This document shows, piece by piece, positions 23,961-33,173 of a stretch of 64,000 nt of DNA. How positions within the stretch are numbered: position 1 is the first letter of the stretch; every line of letters starts with the position of its first letter. Where the stretch lies: assembly GCA_964640175.1 (NCBI GenBank), contig CAZXFW010000010.1, positions 1 through 64,000 of the forward strand, in the 5' to 3' direction. Both the position numbers and the translations under genes were made by a program. The DNA is from JACKDX01 sp964640175 (lineage in GTDB: Bacteria; Myxococcota_A; Polyangia; Polyangiales; GCA-016699535). The notes beneath the pieces were generated by a model that did no database searches, was not told where the DNA came from, and saw nothing but the letters and a program-made list of their open reading frames with translations.

Positions 23961-25379
23961 ATGCACGTGCCGCGTCCGCTGCCCAATGTCGACATTCCGC
24001 TGTTGGCTCATGAGCGGCGAACACGCACTCGTATCGTGTGGTTAGGTCCAGTCGTGGCGCTTACTGTGGGCTTGGGCATCGCCGGTGGATGGTTGGTGCG
24101 TCCGTGGTTATGGGGCGGCAAAGAAGCCAAGGAGTTAACGCCTTCAGAAGATAAAGGTGTGCTTTCACCCACGAAGGGCTCTGGGGCCACACCCCCATCA
24201 CCAGCATACAAGTCTACCAACACGCCGCTGGGTGAGAAGTCTACCGAGGAGCATTCAAAGGCAGCTACTTCCGCCTCTCCTACGCATCCTGAGCTGACGC
24301 GCACGACGGCAGTATTTGGCAAAGCCAAAGGATTTCAGCAGGCTGTCACGTTGGCAGGAGTTAGCGAAAGCGACGCAGAGGTCTTGGTCAACAGCATGAA
24401 ATCTGTGTTGGATTTCCGTCGCTGTCGCCCGGAAGACCAGTTGGTGATTGAGCGTGACACGCAAGGGAAGCTGTATGGGTTTGAATACCACTTAAGTCCT
24501 GTAAAGATTTACCGTGCAGAAAGGCAACTCACAGGCGCCTTTGTAACGCGCCAAAAAGAAGTCAAGCTCGATACCACACGCATTGCACGTGCTGGCAAAG
24601 TACAGACTTCGTTAGGGGATGCGCTTGAGGCAGTGGGGCTGGGGCGCACGTTGGTAGGGGTGTTTGTTCAAGTGTTCGAGCGCCGCATGAATTTTTCTAC
24701 CGACACGCGCCAAGGTGATACGTTTCGGATCATTGTCGATGAAGAAAAACTGCGAGGCACGTTTTGGCGTTACAGCGTAACCTATGCGTTGGAATATCGA
24801 AGTCAAAAACACGGTGTGTTGCGGGCCTATTGGTTTGAGGGGACGCGTGGCGAGCCAGAGTTTTTTTCTGATAACGGCAGTGCTGTTCAGGGTGGATGGA
24901 TGCGAACGCCCCTTCAATATGAATACATCTCGTCAGGGTTTACGGAACGCAGGTTCCATCCGGTAGTTAAACGCGTATTGCCACATCAGGGTGTTGACTA
25001 TGTTGCGGCAATGGGAACGCCTGTATGGGCGTGTGCGGATGGGCGGGTGACGTTCGTAGGCCAAAAGGGCCCGAATGGAAATCTGGTGATCGTACATCAC
25101 AACAACGGCTATCAGAGTTTTTATGCGCACCTGTCACGGTTTGCAGGCGGTATTAAGGTAGGCAAGCGCGTTAGCCAACGCGAGGTGTTGGGGTATGTCG
25201 GTTCCACCGGGCGCTCTACGGGGCCTCATTTGCATTTTGGACTTAAGCGAGGTGGCAGGTTTCTCAATCCGCTACAGGTGCTTAATACGCCAGGGCCTCC
25301 TCTGACGGGTAAATCCGCCCAACGCTTCCGTGCCCATGCGCAAGCTTTGCAAAACCAGCTCGACCGCATTCCGATCTGA
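23961..25379 (+). CDS. M23-family (LytM) peptidase, membrane-anchored
   Basis: A peptidoglycan endopeptidase-type protein, 472 residues from the chosen ATG; ATG 23931 is an alternative and neither has a strong ribosome site. One transmembrane segment near the N-terminus (WLGPVVALTVGLGIAGGWLV, about 27-46) anchors it, followed by a Pro/Ser/Thr/Lys-rich linker (about 55-115), a middle domain (about 120-330) resembling the N-terminal region of MepM/YebA-type proteins, and the C-terminal M23 domain (about 335-445). Zinc ligands are seen in HQGVDYVA (HxxxD) and GPHLHFGL (HxH), with HLSRF between, so it should be active. Likely a cell-wall remodelling hydrolase of the periplasm. Confidence 0.92.
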   Translation: MHVPRPLPNVDIPLLAHERRTRTRIVWLGPVVALTVGLGIAGGWLVRPWLWGGKEAKELTPSEDKGVLSPTKGSGATPPSPAYKSTNTPLGEKSTEEHSKAATSASPTHPELTRTTAVFGKAKGFQQAVTLAGVSESDAEVLVNSMKSVLDFRRCRPEDQLVIERDTQGKLYGFEYHLSPVKIYRAERQLTGAFVTRQKEVKLDTTRIARAGKVQTSLGDALEAVGLGRTLVGVFVQVFERRMNFSTDTRQGDTFRIIVDEEKLRGTFWRYSVTYALEYRSQKHGVLRAYWFEGTRGEPEFFSDNGSAVQGGWMRTPLQYEYISSGFTERRFHPVVKRVLPHQGVDYVAAMGTPVWACADGRVTFVGQKGPNGNLVIVHHNNGYQSFYAHLSRFAGGIKVGKRVSQREVLGYVGSTGRSTGPHLHFGLKRGGRFLNPLQVLNTPGPPLTGKSAQRFRAHAQALQNQLDRIPI

Positions 25380-25448
25380 GTGCCGTGATATACCGCAGTG
25401 GAGGGACTAGCTAGCCATCTTTGCAAGTTGAGGCTAGTCTGCGCGACC

Positions 25449-27815
25449 ATGCGGAGTTTTCGACAGGCTTGGTCTCAATGGGGTGGCCTTATCATCGCAT
25501 TGGCAAGCGCAGCAGCCATCTTAGGGGTGGGGCTGAGTTGTTTTGGTATTTGGGATCCCTATGAGTCGTACGTTGCCGAAGCGGCGCGTCTCAAAATGCA
25601 AGGGAAGCCGGCAGAGCCGGTGCAGGGGCTCCGTTCCGGATTGATTGGCTGGGCGTTTTCTTTGGTAGGGGTGCGTGAGTGGACGGGGAGATTGGTCTTA
25701 GTGATTGCTGCGTTGTTGTGTTTATGGGCAGCATTTGTTCTCGTCAAACGGATCGAAGGCAAGCAGGCAGGGATTGCAACGCTATGGGTACTGCTCAGTA
25801 CGCCGCTGTTCTTATTGCATAGCCGACAGATGTTTGGTGAGTCGTTGAGCTTTCTCGTGCAGACGTTAGTTGGCTTAAGCGCAGCAGCTTTGATCTTTGG
25901 ATCCGACAACACAAAACCGATTCGCGGAGTTCGGCCGTATCTTTGGCTTGGTGCCTTGACGTTTTCGATAGCGCTTGCCATGGCGACACGTGGAGCGTTG
26001 CTTGGTGTACTTCCAGTCTTGTTGGCAGCCTCGTTGGCTGGGTGTTTTTGGGGAAATTGGAAAACGGCCAGCGTGCAGGATGCGGTTGGGATGTATGCCG
26101 TCTGGGCGCTGACGCTGCTTTTGACAGTCATGACTGTGCTTGGCGTTTTGCAAGACAGCGCCAGTTACAGCGTTTGGGTGGGAGGCAGTGCGCAAGGAGT
26201 GCAGCCTCCAAGTTTCGATAAAGTGGTAGAGCACCTATTTCACGGTTTTGCGCCGTGGAGTGCACTTTTCCCTGCGGGAGTAGCGTGGATCATGCTCGGA
26301 AAGCAGCCCGAGACTCTTTCTCAAGAGCAGGACGATCGGCACAAAGCGTTTCGCCTGATGCTTGTGTTGTGGGTGGCATTGAGTTTTGCTGCGCAGCTTT
26401 TGTATGAGTCTCGTTATGGCAGTGCTGTGTTCCTTGCTGTCGTTCCGAGTGCGGCACTGATAGGCATTTATTTAGAAGAGATTGCAAAAGGAGCCAAGCG
26501 TTCGCTCGTGATAGGGCTGTTTTCGGCATTGCTTGTAGGGTTAATTTTGCGTGACTTTGCCTTGTTTTCAGTGACGCCTTTGGGTGCATTGGGGATAGAT
26601 CAACTTGAACTTCCTGACAGCATGCGTGTCAGGCTCCCCTGGGCGGTGGTTTTTGGGCTTTTTGCCTTAATGATTCTCTATGTTTTTGCAAGCCCAGAAA
26701 AAGCCGTCAGGCCTGATATGAAGGCGCCCTATCGCAAGTTGCAGGAGCAATGGCGTCGTTCATTCCCTCACAAAGTATGGTTGAGCTTGTTTGCATTAAT
26801 CTTTGTTGCAGGCTTGTTGTTGACAGGAGTTGCGTTTATCGAACGCATGTTGCCTTTTCAGTTTACCGTCTTATCGATAAAAATTTTCCATGTTCTTGCT
26901 GTTTTGCCGGCATGTTTGGTGCTGCTTGTTCTGGCCATTCAATGGGGTGGATGGTTTTTTGCAAAGCTAGGTGCTCGCCGCACATGGCCTTTGCTCGGAG
27001 CAGGATTAATGGTGGGCATGTATTTGAGCCATGGATTTGTTCCTTTGGTGAGTGCTCATTTCTCCCAAAAAGATGTGTATACCACGTTCGCAACACTCGC
27101 TAAGGCGAGGGAGCCGTTGGCGGAGTACCATGTGGGCACGCGCTCTGCGAGTTATTACACGGATGTGCCGATACGTTCGTTAGAGCAGCAATCTGAAGTC
27201 ACATCGTATTTAGTAGCTCCTGAGAGGGCGTGGCTTGTTTTCCCCGCCGATCAGCTCGCAGTTATTGATCGCATGTATCGGAAGCAGAGCCATCGCCATC
27301 TTTTCATTCCCCATGCATCCAATGGGAAGGTTTTGCTTGCAACGAATCAAACGATCTCAGCCGAAGTTAATCATAATCCATTGAGCAGTACAGTGCGTAG
27401 CACACCGCCTCCTATGGAGCATAAAGTTGGGGTAAAGTTTGGTGATAAGATCGAATTGCTCGGCTACACGTTGGAGCTTCCACATGAAGGCTACGTTGGA
27501 GCAGGAGAAAAATTTAAGATCCGCTGGGTATTCAACGTGCTTGATACGACTCCCGGGGCATATGCGATCTTTTTACATGTGGATGGTCATGGGCAACGCC
27601 TCAATGGGGACCATGAGCCAGTAAATGAATTGTATCCTGTGCGTTATTGGGACAAGGGCGACATTATTGTGGATGAGCAATCGCTTGTGGTTCCCATTAA
27701 TTTTCGACCCGGGCAGTATGCGATGTTCATCGGATTTTATAGTGGAGGGACTCGCCTGAGTGTTCAGGGGACGGCAGACAACCGTTGCCAGGCGGGTAAT
27801 TTGACAGTCCGCTAA
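25449..27815 (+). CDS. ArnT/PMT-like membrane glycosyltransferase
   Basis: A 788-residue polytopic membrane protein. After the first transmembrane helix (GLIIALASAAAILGVGLSCFGI) comes WDPYESYVAEAARLK, which occupies the place of the acidic catalytic loop (D-E-x-x-Y type) in dolichyl-phosphate-mannose mannosyltransferases and ArnT. About 11-12 further hydrophobic segments follow to about residue 550, then a soluble C-terminal part of about 230 residues (about 560-788). The family transfers sugars from polyprenyl-phosphate donors to lipid A or proteins on the outer face of the inner membrane. Substrate not deducible. The ATG at 25449 is used because upstream in-frame codons precede the first helix without a ribosome site. 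It follows the M23 gene after 69 bases. Confidence 0.78.
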   Translation: MRSFRQAWSQWGGLIIALASAAAILGVGLSCFGIWDPYESYVAEAARLKMQGKPAEPVQGLRSGLIGWAFSLVGVREWTGRLVLVIAALLCLWAAFVLVKRIEGKQAGIATLWVLLSTPLFLLHSRQMFGESLSFLVQTLVGLSAAALIFGSDNTKPIRGVRPYLWLGALTFSIALAMATRGALLGVLPVLLAASLAGCFWGNWKTASVQDAVGMYAVWALTLLLTVMTVLGVLQDSASYSVWVGGSAQGVQPPSFDKVVEHLFHGFAPWSALFPAGVAWIMLGKQPETLSQEQDDRHKAFRLMLVLWVALSFAAQLLYESRYGSAVFLAVVPSAALIGIYLEEIAKGAKRSLVIGLFSALLVGLILRDFALFSVTPLGALGIDQLELPDSMRVRLPWAVVFGLFALMILYVFASPEKAVRPDMKAPYRKLQEQWRRSFPHKVWLSLFALIFVAGLLLTGVAFIERMLPFQFTVLSIKIFHVLAVLPACLVLLVLAIQWGGWFFAKLGARRTWPLLGAGLMVGMYLSHGFVPLVSAHFSQKDVYTTFATLAKAREPLAEYHVGTRSASYYTDVPIRSLEQQSEVTSYLVAPERAWLVFPADQLAVIDRMYRKQSHRHLFIPHASNGKVLLATNQTISAEVNHNPLSSTVRSTPPPMEHKVGVKFGDKIELLGYTLELPHEGYVGAGEKFKIRWVFNVLDTTPGAYAIFLHVDGHGQRLNGDHEPVNELYPVRYWDKGDIIVDEQSLVVPINFRPGQYAMFIGFYSGGTRLSVQGTADNRCQAGNLTVR

Positions 27816-27939
27816 CAACGTGGATTATAACCCATTGTAATTGTTTGATTTTGCTAATGTGTTTTATGTCGACTTGCCTTCGCTCTCAAAATAGGTGCTC
27901 TTATATACACATCAAGGTGGAGGCTGTGAGGTGACTATT

Positions 27940-28329
27940 ATGAGTAAATCGGGAGCGTCCAAGGGTGCCGAACGGCGTCAATATGCCCGTTACGATACTT
28001 CATTGTCTGTCGACTATCGGAGTGGAGAAACATTTCTGTTTTCCTACATTCACAACATTAGTGAGATGGGCATCTTCATTGGGACCGAAACACCGCTGGA
28101 AATGGGTACCCAATTGACGTTGCGTTTTAACACGGTGGTGGGAGAGCCTTTGGAAATGGAAGGCGAAGTGGTGTGGATTAATCATGTCCGAACGGACAAG
28201 AAAGACCGCAATCCTGGCATGGGTGTACAGTTTAAAAACCTTACTCCGGAAAACCGAGAACGTGTGGTTGAGCTCGTCAAGACGATTGCGTATTTGGGAG
28301 ACGACGATTTCGACAGCGATGTGAACTAG
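27940..28329 (+). CDS. PilZ domain protein
   Basis: A 129-residue single-domain PilZ protein of the group common in myxobacteria. The RRQYARY box (about residues 12-18) and a later NISEMGIFIG segment correspond to the RxxxR and (D/N)xSxxG motifs that bind cyclic di-GMP; here N-I-S-E-M-G matches, but the first motif reads RRQYAR, with R and R spaced correctly for binding. The start with GAGGTGA upstream is preferred over a 15-codon extension. It probably acts as a c-di-GMP effector, and a GGDEF-EAL protein occurs at 56 kb. No partner gene in the immediate vicinity reveals its target. Confidence 0.9.
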   Translation: MSKSGASKGAERRQYARYDTSLSVDYRSGETFLFSYIHNISEMGIFIGTETPLEMGTQLTLRFNTVVGEPLEMEGEVVWINHVRTDKKDRNPGMGVQFKNLTPENRERVVELVKTIAYLGDDDFDSDVN

Positions 28330-28376
28330 AATCTTAGTGATTCATTTCACGGGCATACGATCTAAATGAGGCTACC

Positions 28377-29555
28377 ATGCGTGTACTAGTTGTCTTTGAT
28401 AAATTCAAAGACTGCATGAGTTCACTACAAGCGCAACACGTGGCAATCCAGACGTTGCGTAAAGCCAGGCCCACATGGGAGGTCCAGGGAATGGTGTTAT
28501 GTGACGGTGGAGAAGGGTTCGCTCACACGCTGACTTCTGCAGTACAGGGTGAACTTCGCCAGTGTTACGTGCGTTCTGCGCGAGCAGAAAATATACAGGC
28601 CTTTTATGGCCTAGTGAAGGTGGAGAAACTTGACGGCTCTGTGAAAGGCGAACTGAATCTGCATGGTAAATCGTGTCTTGGCGTGGTGGAGATGGCACAA
28701 GCCAGTGGGTTACAATCACTCGCGCCAACTGAGCGCAATGTATGGGAAACAAATAGCTTTGGCACAGGGCAGCTACTCATGGAAGCCGCGCATGCAGGCG
28801 CAGACGTGTTGCTATTAGGTATTGGAGGCAGTGCAACGCATGATTTGGGGTTAGGTGCCTTACAGGCGCTTGGGCTGGAACTCATGGACATGGATGGAAA
28901 GCCATTGCTCAACGCTTCGCCCCTGTACTGGAGCAAGCTGTGTACATTGGACAGCCAGAAGATGCGTCGATTGCCTCCTTTATGGATAGCCTCGGACGTG
29001 CAAAATCCTTTGCTGGGTGATCAAGGGGCAGCGTATACCTATGCAAAGCAAAAAGGGGCGTCCCTTGAAGACTTGCCGCGTTTGGAGCATGCCACAGAGG
29101 CAGTCTCTCGCCTCATGTGTACACACTTTTCGAAAAACATGGCAATGCGTGATCGGCCAGGCATGGGCGCTGCGGGCGGCATTGGGTTTGGTCTTACTTT
29201 GGCACAGGATGCGCGGGTTGTATCAGGCGCAACGCTAGTGACGGGATGGCTTGGTTTGGAGAAGGCGCTTGCCAATGTGGATCTGGTTATCACGGGCGAG
29301 GGACGTCTGGATGGGAGTTCCCTGCAAGGGAAAGGTCCAGGTGCCGTGTTGAATCTGGCGCAACGTTTGGGGAAACAACTCTGGGTCGTTGCCGGTGCTG
29401 TGGATAACGACGCCAAGCAGAAATTGATCCAAGCCTTTCCAGAAGCACATGTATTGGAAATGACGCCATCGGATTGGCCGCTTGAAAAAGCGTTGGCTCA
29501 GGGGCCTGAGTTACTCGATCAAGCCTTGATGCGCATATTAACCCAGGCAGAATAG
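28377..29555 (+). CDS. Glycerate kinase (GlxK/GarK family)
   Basis: Phosphorylates D-glycerate, most often at O2, linking glycerate from glyoxylate or serine breakdown to glycolysis. The 392-residue length fits. Family motifs are VFDKFKDCMSSLQAQ at the N-terminus (the usual PDSFKGSLSA position), LCDGGEGFAHTL (DGGEG), GVVEMAQASGLQSL, NSFGTGQLL, LGIGGSATHDLGLGALQALG, ASDVQNPLLGDQGAAYTYAKQKGA, PGMGAAGGIGFG, and TGEGRLDGSSLQGKGPGAV. GAGG precedes the start by five bases. It converges with the phosphoesterase gene, leaving six bases between the stops. Confidence 0.94.
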   Translation: MRVLVVFDKFKDCMSSLQAQHVAIQTLRKARPTWEVQGMVLCDGGEGFAHTLTSAVQGELRQCYVRSARAENIQAFYGLVKVEKLDGSVKGELNLHGKSCLGVVEMAQASGLQSLAPTERNVWETNSFGTGQLLMEAAHAGADVLLLGIGGSATHDLGLGALQALGLELMDMDGKPLLNASPLYWSKLCTLDSQKMRRLPPLWIASDVQNPLLGDQGAAYTYAKQKGASLEDLPRLEHATEAVSRLMCTHFSKNMAMRDRPGMGAAGGIGFGLTLAQDARVVSGATLVTGWLGLEKALANVDLVITGEGRLDGSSLQGKGPGAVLNLAQRLGKQLWVVAGAVDNDAKQKLIQAFPEAHVLEMTPSDWPLEKALAQGPELLDQALMRILTQAE

Positions 29556-29561
29556 GCGCTG

Positions 29562-30461
29562 CTAAAGAACAACCTCGATAGGAGTGTCTTCCAAGCGGTA
29601 GCCTGAGGCTGTCCAGGTGCCAGGCCAAGCACGGCACGTCATGCCGCTAATATCATAGACCCATAGTCCTTCTCGGCCGGCATGCGTCGTGCTGCCCGCA
29701 CAAAAGATCGGAATGCCACAATGTGCTTTTGGTAAAAAGAAGCGGTGATGAATATGTCCATGGATGACCATTGCGTATGGCGCTTTTCGGAAAATCCGGA
29801 TCAATTCTTCGGCATTTCGTAGTCCGTGGCGGAAGTGATCGGGCGTGCCATCCGCTCGATATAGCCCATAGTGAATGGCAAAGATCACAAACCGTGATTC
29901 CACCAGAGGATCATTCAAGATGTTTTGCAAGGAATCAAGCTGGGCTTCGGAGACGAAGCCGTCTGAACGCCATATTTGCCAATGTGCGATGGCACTATTG
30001 ATGACGACAACTGCAAGATGCTCTCCGATGAGTCTCACCACAGGAAAGGATTCTTCTTGCACTGTGTAATGAGGCAAATCGGACACCAAGAACTCTCCGA
30101 AGCATTGCTCGAAGCGCTTTTCTTTGGCGCTTTGGCGTGTGTAAACATCGTGATTGCCGGGCAACGTGATAAACCCAAGAGGAGCCTGGGTCAGTGGCTT
30201 AATCAGCTCTTTGGCAGACTGTAGCTCACTGAGATCACCGAGGGCAGTGTAATCCCCTGTGCCAATCACGAGATCGATGGCTTCTTGTTGCGCAAATACG
30301 CTAAGCGCGTTGAGCTTGGTTTCATTTTCAACAAACCGTTGACGCCGGCGGAGCTCCAAATTCATGGCGCCTACAAAGCGTTTGCTAAACACATCGCTAA
30401 ATGGTGACCAGCAGCGAGGATGCTGGATATGGATGTCACTGAAATGAAGAATGCGAGTCAC
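29562..30461 (-). CDS. Calcineurin-like metallophosphoesterase
   Basis: A 299-residue phosphoesterase. All five metal-binding blocks of the superfamily are present: FSDIHIQH (DxH), VIGTGDYTAL (GDxx), LPGNHDVY (GNHD), FAIHYGLY (H) and VIHGHIHHRFF (GHxH). This layout resembles cyclic nucleotide phosphodiesterase-type (CpdA-like) proteins, but substrate is uncertain. It is last in the rplM-rpsI-argC-lipoprotein operon and overlaps the preceding stop by four bases. Confidence 0.9.
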   Translation of the reverse strand: MTRILHFSDIHIQHPRCWSPFSDVFSKRFVGAMNLELRRRQRFVENETKLNALSVFAQQEAIDLVIGTGDYTALGDLSELQSAKELIKPLTQAPLGFITLPGNHDVYTRQSAKEKRFEQCFGEFLVSDLPHYTVQEESFPVVRLIGEHLAVVVINSAIAHWQIWRSDGFVSEAQLDSLQNILNDPLVESRFVIFAIHYGLYRADGTPDHFRHGLRNAEELIRIFRKAPYAMVIHGHIHHRFFLPKAHCGIPIFCAGSTTHAGREGLWVYDISGMTCRAWPGTWTASGYRLEDTPIEVVL

Positions 30462-31090
30462 GACGCAGGATGAATGGAATTGATAAGAGCGCTAAAGGCC
30501 GTCTCTACAAGGGTTACTGTGTTACGTGGTCCTGTGAGTTTAAAGAAAACCGGCCCTTGTGGACCTTCGACAATGGCACCCAGCATGCGTTGATCGTTGA
30601 GCGGGTCTGGTGATGTTGGCGCATGGGGACCCATCATGGTGTCGGTGTACGTGCCAGTGACATCGACCGTGGTGACAGTCATGCCAGCGATGGTTCGCTT
30701 ATCGATGTCAGCACGTGATTTGCCTTTAGGGTGGTTAGGCGCTTTGAATTGGCCCACCCAGCGATCGATGTTGCTTTGCACATCGCCTCCCTGACCAGGA
30801 CCAAAAAAGAATACCGCTAAGATCGCATCAGGTTCACCTTGCCCTTCCACGCGATACTCTGCTGCTCGCATTGCGCTTTTAGGTGTCTGTGCGATGAAGC
30901 GCTGAGGGGCGTTCCAGCGAATCCCGCCTGCAGTGGGCAATCCAGTCGATGTGGATGCATTGGCAGTGACAGCAGAGGGGGCTGGTTGGGGTTTAGAGGC
31001 AGGCTTTTCTGTGGGGGGCTGATCCGATGCTCCACGTTGGTTGCAACCAAGCAGTAACAACGTTCCAAGCAACAATGGAATTCTATGCAT
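30458..31090 (-). CDS. Putative lipoprotein of unknown function
   Basis: A 210-residue protein I do not recognise. The start MHRIPLLLGTLLLLGC gives a canonical lipobox (C16); a 20-codon upstream extension in frame would destroy the signal peptide. A low-complexity Pro/Ala/Ser/Thr-rich tether (about 20-55) is followed by a folded domain of about 150 residues (FIAQTPKSAMRAAEYRVEG ... VFFKLTGPRNTVTLVETAFSALINSI). It sits between argC and the metallophosphoesterase gene, overlapping the latter by four bases. Confidence 0.8.
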   Translation of the reverse strand: MHRIPLLLGTLLLLGCNQRGASDQPPTEKPASKPQPAPSAVTANASTSTGLPTAGGIRWNAPQRFIAQTPKSAMRAAEYRVEGQGEPDAILAVFFFGPGQGGDVQSNIDRWVGQFKAPNHPKGKSRADIDKRTIAGMTVTTVDVTGTYTDTMMGPHAPTSPDPLNDQRMLGAIVEGPQGPVFFKLTGPRNTVTLVETAFSALINSIHPAS

Positions 31091-31100
31091 AGGGACGGTT

Positions 31101-32159
31101 TTAGGGAAAAATGGCCGTGGCTTCAAGGCTTGCGGTTTCAGGCCAGCCAAACCGTATATTCATGCACTGAATGGCTTGTCCAGAAGCGCCTTTTACAAGG
31201 TTATCCAGCGCGCTTTGTATAATTACCCAGCCACTGTGGGGATCCAGCGTATAGTTGAGCAGCGTGTGATTGGTGCCGCGAATCCACAGTGTATCTGGGT
31301 TTTGGTCCTCTGGAAGTACGCGAATGAAGGGTGCATTGACATAGAATTCGCGAGCCGCTTGGCGACATGCCTGGGCGGTAAGTCCAGGGGTGATTGCCTT
31401 GGCATAGGCTGTCACCAACATGCCACGCGTCATCGGGACAAGATGTGGGGTAAACGTGACAGCAACAGGCGTGGCGCTTAGAGTGTTTAGTGTTTGCAAG
31501 ATCTCAGGAAGATGTCGATGGTGTCCTCCGACTTTATAGCTTCGGATGCCTTCTGCCACATCGGGGTAATGGGTGGCTGCTGTAGGCGTGCGGCCCGCAC
31601 CTGAGACGCCGCTTTTGGCATCGACAATGACATGACTTGAATCGATCAGGCCTGCCTTGAGCAGTGGTGCAAGCGCGAGAATGGTTGCCGTGGGATAGCA
31701 TCCAGGCACCGCAATGAGATCGGTTTGAGTGAGGGCGTGACGGAAAAGCTCCGGAAGGCCGTACACGGCTTCTTTTAACAAAGCAGAAGCCGTATGAGGT
31801 CCATACCATTGCTCATACGTGGTGTGATCACGAAGTCGAAAATCGGCCGATAAATCAAAGACGGTCACTCGACGTTCACGCAGTGCTTTGACAATGTCCA
31901 TGCTGGCCGCATGGGGAAGAGCACAAAAGACAGCACGTGCATTGGCCGCAATCTTGTCAGGGTCTATCCCGTCGATGCGAAGGCCTGCTTCGGGGCCGAG
32001 TTGTGGATGAACTGTTCCTAGGGACTCGCCCACATGACTTCGTCCACCCACATACGAAAGAGCTGCATAGGGATGCTTTAGCAGCAACCTTAATAGCTCC
32101 ATGCCCGTATAACCGGTGCTGCCTAGCACGGCTACAGGCAATGCGGAGGTGCTCCCCAT
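31101..32159 (-). CDS. argC: N-acetyl-gamma-glutamyl-phosphate reductase
   Basis: NADPH-dependent third step of arginine biosynthesis, converting N-acetylglutamyl phosphate to the semialdehyde; 352 residues. The N-terminal GSTGYTGMELLRLLLKHP nucleotide-binding motif, the catalytic Cys in VPGCYPTATILALAPLLKAG, and the later KSGVSGAGR and HHRHLPEI blocks identify it. It begins three bases after the rpsI stop, so ribosomal and arginine genes share an operon. No ArgR box is apparent upstream of rplM. Confidence 0.97.
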   Translation of the reverse strand: MGSTSALPVAVLGSTGYTGMELLRLLLKHPYAALSYVGGRSHVGESLGTVHPQLGPEAGLRIDGIDPDKIAANARAVFCALPHAASMDIVKALRERRVTVFDLSADFRLRDHTTYEQWYGPHTASALLKEAVYGLPELFRHALTQTDLIAVPGCYPTATILALAPLLKAGLIDSSHVIVDAKSGVSGAGRTPTAATHYPDVAEGIRSYKVGGHHRHLPEILQTLNTLSATPVAVTFTPHLVPMTRGMLVTAYAKAITPGLTAQACRQAAREFYVNAPFIRVLPEDQNPDTLWIRGTNHTLLNYTLDPHSGWVIIQSALDNLVKGASGQAIQCMNIRFGWPETASLEATAIFP

Positions 32160-32162
32160 GGC

Positions 32163-32561
32163 TCAGCGCTTAGAGTACTGGAACTTCTTACGCGCGCCAG
32201 GCTGACCTGGTTTTTTTCGTTCCTTTTCGCGTGCGTCACGGGTGAGAAGGCCAGCTTTTTTCAAGGGTGAGCGAAACTCGCCGTCTACATCCAACAAGGC
32301 ACGAGAAATCCCATGACGAATGGCTTCTGCCTGTGAAGAAAGGCCACCGCCGTACACATTACACTCGACGTCGTAGGTGTTGCCTTTTCCCAAAACATCG
32401 AAAGGCTGCTCGATAATCATGCGAGATGTCTCTCGATCGAAGTAAGTGTCCATGCTCTTACCGTTTACAACAATGGAGCCAGAGCCATTCTGGAGAAATA
32501 CTCGAGCTACGGCACGTTTGCGTCGGCCTGTGGCGTAATGTCGACCGTGTATACTTGGCAT
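32163..32561 (-). CDS. rpsI: 30S ribosomal protein S9
   Basis: Small-subunit protein whose C-terminal SKR tail contacts the P-site tRNA; 132 residues from MPSIHGRHYATGRRKRAVARVFLQ. The conserved GGGLSSQAEAIRHGISRALL block and the terminal GARKKFQYSKR are present. The chosen ATG starts five bases after the rplM stop; an upstream ATG at 32585 overlaps rplM and gives an atypical N-terminus. Confidence 0.97.
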   Translation of the reverse strand: MPSIHGRHYATGRRKRAVARVFLQNGSGSIVVNGKSMDTYFDRETSRMIIEQPFDVLGKGNTYDVECNVYGGGLSSQAEAIRHGISRALLDVDGEFRSPLKKAGLLTRDAREKERKKPGQPGARKKFQYSKR

Positions 32562-32566
32562 ATGAG

Positions 32567-33010
32567 TTACGCCTGTCCTTTCCAAGGTTGAGGTTGCTGT
32601 GCAGCATGAGGGTGAGTGGGACCCGCATACACCTTAAGCTTGGTACGCATGGCGCGCCCAAGCGGTGAGTAGGGCAACATCCCTCGTACAGCTTTTTCAA
32701 TGACAAACTCGGGCTTACGGCTGAGCAGCTTGCGGTAGCTTTCAGAGCGGATGCCACCTGGGTAGCCCGAATGATGATAGTAGTGCTTGTCGTCAAGCTT
32801 GTTGCCTGTCAGGCGAACTTTGTCGGCATTGATCACCACGACGAAATCCCCTGTGTCTACATGCGGCGTGTATTGCGGCTTATGCTTGCCACGCAGCAAC
32901 GTGGCGATTTGGGTGGCAATGCGGCCCAGCGTTTGCCCTTCCGCATCGAGCAGATGCCACGCTTGAGAGACTTGGTTTACTTTGGCTTGATAGGTTTTTT
33001 GCATGCGCAT
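32567..33010 (-). CDS. rplM: 50S ribosomal protein L13
   Basis: Large-subunit assembly protein, 147 residues. Blocks are WHLLDAEGQTLGRIATQIATLLRGKHKP, VVVINADKVRLTGNKLDDKHYYHHSGYPGG and VRGMLPYSPLGRAMRTKLKVYAG. Two start codons are possible (MRMQ or MQ at 33004); the longer is listed. It heads the rplM-rpsI-argC operon and has a candidate promoter at 33035-33063. Confidence 0.97.
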   Translation of the reverse strand: MRMQKTYQAKVNQVSQAWHLLDAEGQTLGRIATQIATLLRGKHKPQYTPHVDTGDFVVVINADKVRLTGNKLDDKHYYHHSGYPGGIRSESYRKLLSRKPEFVIEKAVRGMLPYSPLGRAMRTKLKVYAGPTHPHAAQQPQPWKGQA

Positions 33011-33034
33011 ACGACGTTTTCCGACAGGTGGCGC

Positions 33035-33063
33035 AGTGTGACTCCTAGGCTACAGCCTGTCAA
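33035..33063 (-). promoter_or_regulatory. Candidate promoter for rplM-rpsI-argC
   Basis: A perfect TTGACA (33058-33063) with CACACT (33035-33040, three of six) 17 bases downstream, on the minus strand, starting transcription close to 33028 and 18 bases before the L13 start. Confidence 0.4.
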
Positions 33064-33173
33064 GGCATGGGGAGAACCGGTGAATAGATCCTGGCTAGGA
33101 GCGTCTGAACCAGTAGTCCCAAGGAGGGTTGCTCCGAAGCAAACGATAGGCGTATCCTATCAAAAGGAACGGC

